Positions 5,795 to 6,607 of a stretch of DNA of 6,607 nucleotides are shown piece by piece. This DNA is from a bacterium. Its GTDB lineage: Bacteria > Zixibacteria > MSB-5A5 > GN15 > FEB-12. The translations under genes were made by a program, and so were the position numbers. Location of the stretch: NCBI GenBank assembly GCA_030612965.1, contig JAUWMW010000133.1, forward strand, positions 1-6,607, written 5' to 3'. The notes beneath the pieces are model-generated. The model saw nothing but the letters and a program-made list of their open reading frames with translations, was not told the DNA's origin and searched no databases. Position 1 is the first letter of the stretch; every line of letters starts with the position of its first letter.

Positions 5795-5817
5795 CTGCCC
5801 GCCGTTACAGCGGGCAG
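5795..5817 (-). terminator. Probable terminator of the HU / ribosomal peptide unit
   Basis: CTGCCCGC and GCGGGCAG form a perfect 8-bp GC-rich stem with a 7-nt loop. On the minus strand it is followed by TTGTTTGCTTAGG, a T-rich but interrupted tract. It lies about 135 nt beyond the stop of the ribosomal peptide gene. The distance and broken T-tract make it less certain than the terminator at 4190-4214. Confidence 0.5.
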
Positions 5818-5834
5818 CCCTAATCTGATCTCAC

Positions 5835-5857
5835 CGGTTCGGCCCAAAGGCCGACCG
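5835..5857. repeat. GC-rich hairpin CGG-(T)-TCGGCC-CAAA-GGCCGA-CCG
   Basis: Nine pairs with one bulged T and a CAAA loop. It precedes the probable terminator by 17 bases on the minus strand and could protect the 3' end of the HU transcript or be a dispersed repeat. There is no T-tract on either strand. Confidence 0.4.
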
Positions 5858-5952
5858 AAGCCTGAACACGATAGCAGAATAACCCATCTGTGTCACTTCT
5901 GAGAAACACAGAGCGAACAGTCATCTACTCACGAAGGATTGAGTCGCCTAGG

Positions 5953-6048
5953 CTAGATCTTTTTCTTCTTGTGGCGGTTGGCGCGCCGGCGCTTTTTGCG
6001 CTTATGGGTTTTGATTTTTAGACGCTTCCGTTTTTTTCCGCTCGGCAT
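5953..6048 (-). CDS. 31-residue AURKAIP1/COX24-type (mS38/bS22-like) small ribosomal subunit peptide
   Basis: The ATG at 6046-6048 has GGAGG 4 nt upstream and the frame ends at TAG (5953-5955). The peptide starts MPSGKKRKRLKIKTHKRKKR and continues RRANRHKKKKI. Of 31 residues, 19 are Lys or Arg and two are His. The PSGKKRKR...THKRKKR.R.NRHKKK pattern is that of the bacterial AURKAIP1/COX24 domain (Pfam DUF1713). Its relatives include mitoribosomal mS38 and the mycobacterial peptide bS22, which bind deep in small-subunit rRNA near the decoding region. The short, highly basic sequence fits an rRNA-embedded tail. It begins 26 nt after the HU stop on the same strand, so the two are very likely co-transcribed. 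It is easily missed because of its size. An A7 run (plus-strand T7 at 6031-6037) near the start is a potential slippage site. Identification rests on recognised motif, not alignment. Confidence 0.88.
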   Translation of the reverse strand: MPSGKKRKRLKIKTHKRKKRRRANRHKKKKI

Positions 6049-6074
6049 CAATCCTCCATAGAGTCCTGAAGACT

Positions 6075-6359
6075 TCAGATCGGTTGTTTGGTTATCATGT
6101 TCTTAAACTCGTTGGACGGCTTGAAAACCGGCACTTTGCGATCCGGGACCGGCACAACTTCACCCGTCCGCGGATTGCGAGCCTTCCTGGCTTTGCGCAG
6201 TTTAACCTTGAAGGTTCCGAAGCCACGGATCTCTATTCCGTGCCCGGATTCAAGCGATTTCTTGACCGTGTCGAGGAACGAGTCGACGACTACGGCAACG
6301 TCCGTCCTGGTCAGGCCGGTCTTCTCGGCCACTCTCTCAACTAGATCGGCTTTAGTCAC
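6075..6359 (-). CDS. HU/IHF-family nucleoid DNA-binding protein
   Basis: With a GTG start at 6357-6359 the protein has 94 residues, the usual length. It opens MTKADLVERVAEKTGLTRTD, the two-helix dimerisation region of the family, followed by IEIRGFGTFKVKLRKARKARNPRTG. GFGTF (46-50) marks the beta-sheet start, and RNPRTGE (61-67) is the tip of the DNA-wrapping arm, with Pro63 as the residue that intercalates into DNA. VPVFKPSNEF near the end is nearer to IHF-beta (VPHFKPGKEL) than to E. coli HU, but a single gene of this kind usually acts as a homodimer, so I do not choose between the two names. An ATG 12 codons upstream would add MYTRKVFFREDS, which the family lacks, and it has no good ribosome site. 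The protein bends and compacts DNA. It is the first gene of a unit with the ribosomal peptide downstream. No clear promoter was seen. Confidence 0.95.
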   Translation of the reverse strand: MTKADLVERVAEKTGLTRTDVAVVVDSFLDTVKKSLESGHGIEIRGFGTFKVKLRKARKARNPRTGEVVPVPDRKVPVFKPSNEFKNMITKQPI

Positions 6360-6364
6360 TGAGT

Positions 6365-6370
6365 CCTCCC
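6365..6370 (-). promoter_or_regulatory. Shine-Dalgarno fixing the GTG start of the HU gene
   Basis: GGGAGG on the minus strand, 5 nt before the GTG at 6359. The site overlaps the in-frame codons that follow the upstream ATG (6395), which argues that those codons are leader and not protein. Confidence 0.8.
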
Positions 6371-6607
6371 TGAAGAAGACTTTCCTTGTATACAAACCGT
6401 TTCATTATTTCCAGTCCACCGTATTGATGTTGCGCTTCTCAATATAACTCTATGAGACACTCAAGGATACGAAACATCGACGCCTAAGAAAAGCAAATAA
6501 TCCCCTCTTGTCTATAAATTTCTTCGCTTCCGGTAGTTTTTTTTCCCAAGTCATTTATACAGATACATCAGTTGGGGGCCGGAAAGGTCGTTTTCCACCA
6601 CCCTGCT
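6371..6607. other. Upstream region of the HU gene
   Basis: This AT-rich 237-base stretch contains TATA-like sequences on the minus strand (around 6386-6391 and 6440-6446) but no -35 partner at 16-18 nt that I would defend. It also has an A8 tract on the minus strand (6537-6544) and a weak hairpin GGAAA/TTTCC at 6581-6596. No gene or gene end is visible at the right edge. Confidence 0.4.

Larger units (their letters stand above)
5530..5952. other. Intergenic region with four hairpins; possible structured leader
   Basis: No gene is visible in these 423 bases. Hairpins lie at 5887-5912 (TCTGTGT/ACACAGA, loop containing the palindrome TTCTGAGAA), 5835-5857, 5795-5817 and 5644-5668. The right part serves as the 3' region of the HU unit, the left part as the leader of the secreted protein gene. 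The left part also contains an AAG-rich purine stretch just upstream of the Shine-Dalgarno, GTCTC-TTGCCT-GAGAC (5691-5706) and the small palindrome TCTGTCACAGA (5608-5618). No promoter with two good boxes and proper spacing was found. Confidence 0.5.

Overview
The window is a bacterial chromosomal segment of roughly 50% GC in which every supported gene lies on the minus strand. From right to left, in the direction of transcription, these are a HU/IHF-family nucleoid protein, a 31-residue lysine/arginine-rich AURKAIP1/COX24 (mS38/bS22-type) ribosomal peptide, a secreted protein made of three repeats, an 885-residue receptor-like serine/threonine kinase with TolB-like and TPR domains, and the N-terminal 182 residues of another secreted protein that runs off the left edge. 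The combination points to an uncultivated lineage of the FCB or a neighbouring group, and I think first of candidate phylum Zixibacteria. The reasons are a kinase-TM-TolB-like-TPR protein, a secreted 'NYQG.L....G.PV' domain protein, and a PSGKKRKR ribosomal peptide. This assignment is inference from protein style, not a database match.

Layout. 6360-6607: upstream region of the HU gene, no convincing promoter. 5953-6359: HU gene and ribosomal peptide gene 26 nt apart, each with a strong Shine-Dalgarno, probably one transcript. 5530-5952: non-coding, with four hairpins; the one at 5795-5817 is the best candidate terminator for the HU unit, and the part next to the secreted-protein gene could be a structured leader. 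4282-5523: secreted triple-repeat protein, followed by a clear rho-independent terminator at 4190-4214. 3443-4189: about 750 bases without a gene, filled with inverted repeats, including three copies of a 20-nt palindrome whose stems differ by compensatory changes. 785-3442: kinase. 548-784: a good sigma70-like promoter for the left-edge gene and a perfect 7-bp inverted repeat. 1-547: partial secreted protein.

Functionally the genes are mostly independent. HU and the ribosomal peptide are housekeeping genes tied to DNA packaging and the small ribosomal subunit. The kinase is a membrane-spanning sensor whose signal is unknown. The two secreted proteins are of unknown function; one is an acidic beta-rich repeat protein and the other starts with a domain usually found in long surface proteins. 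The most unusual items are the palindrome-rich repeat island at 3642-4003 and the triple-repeat secreted protein.
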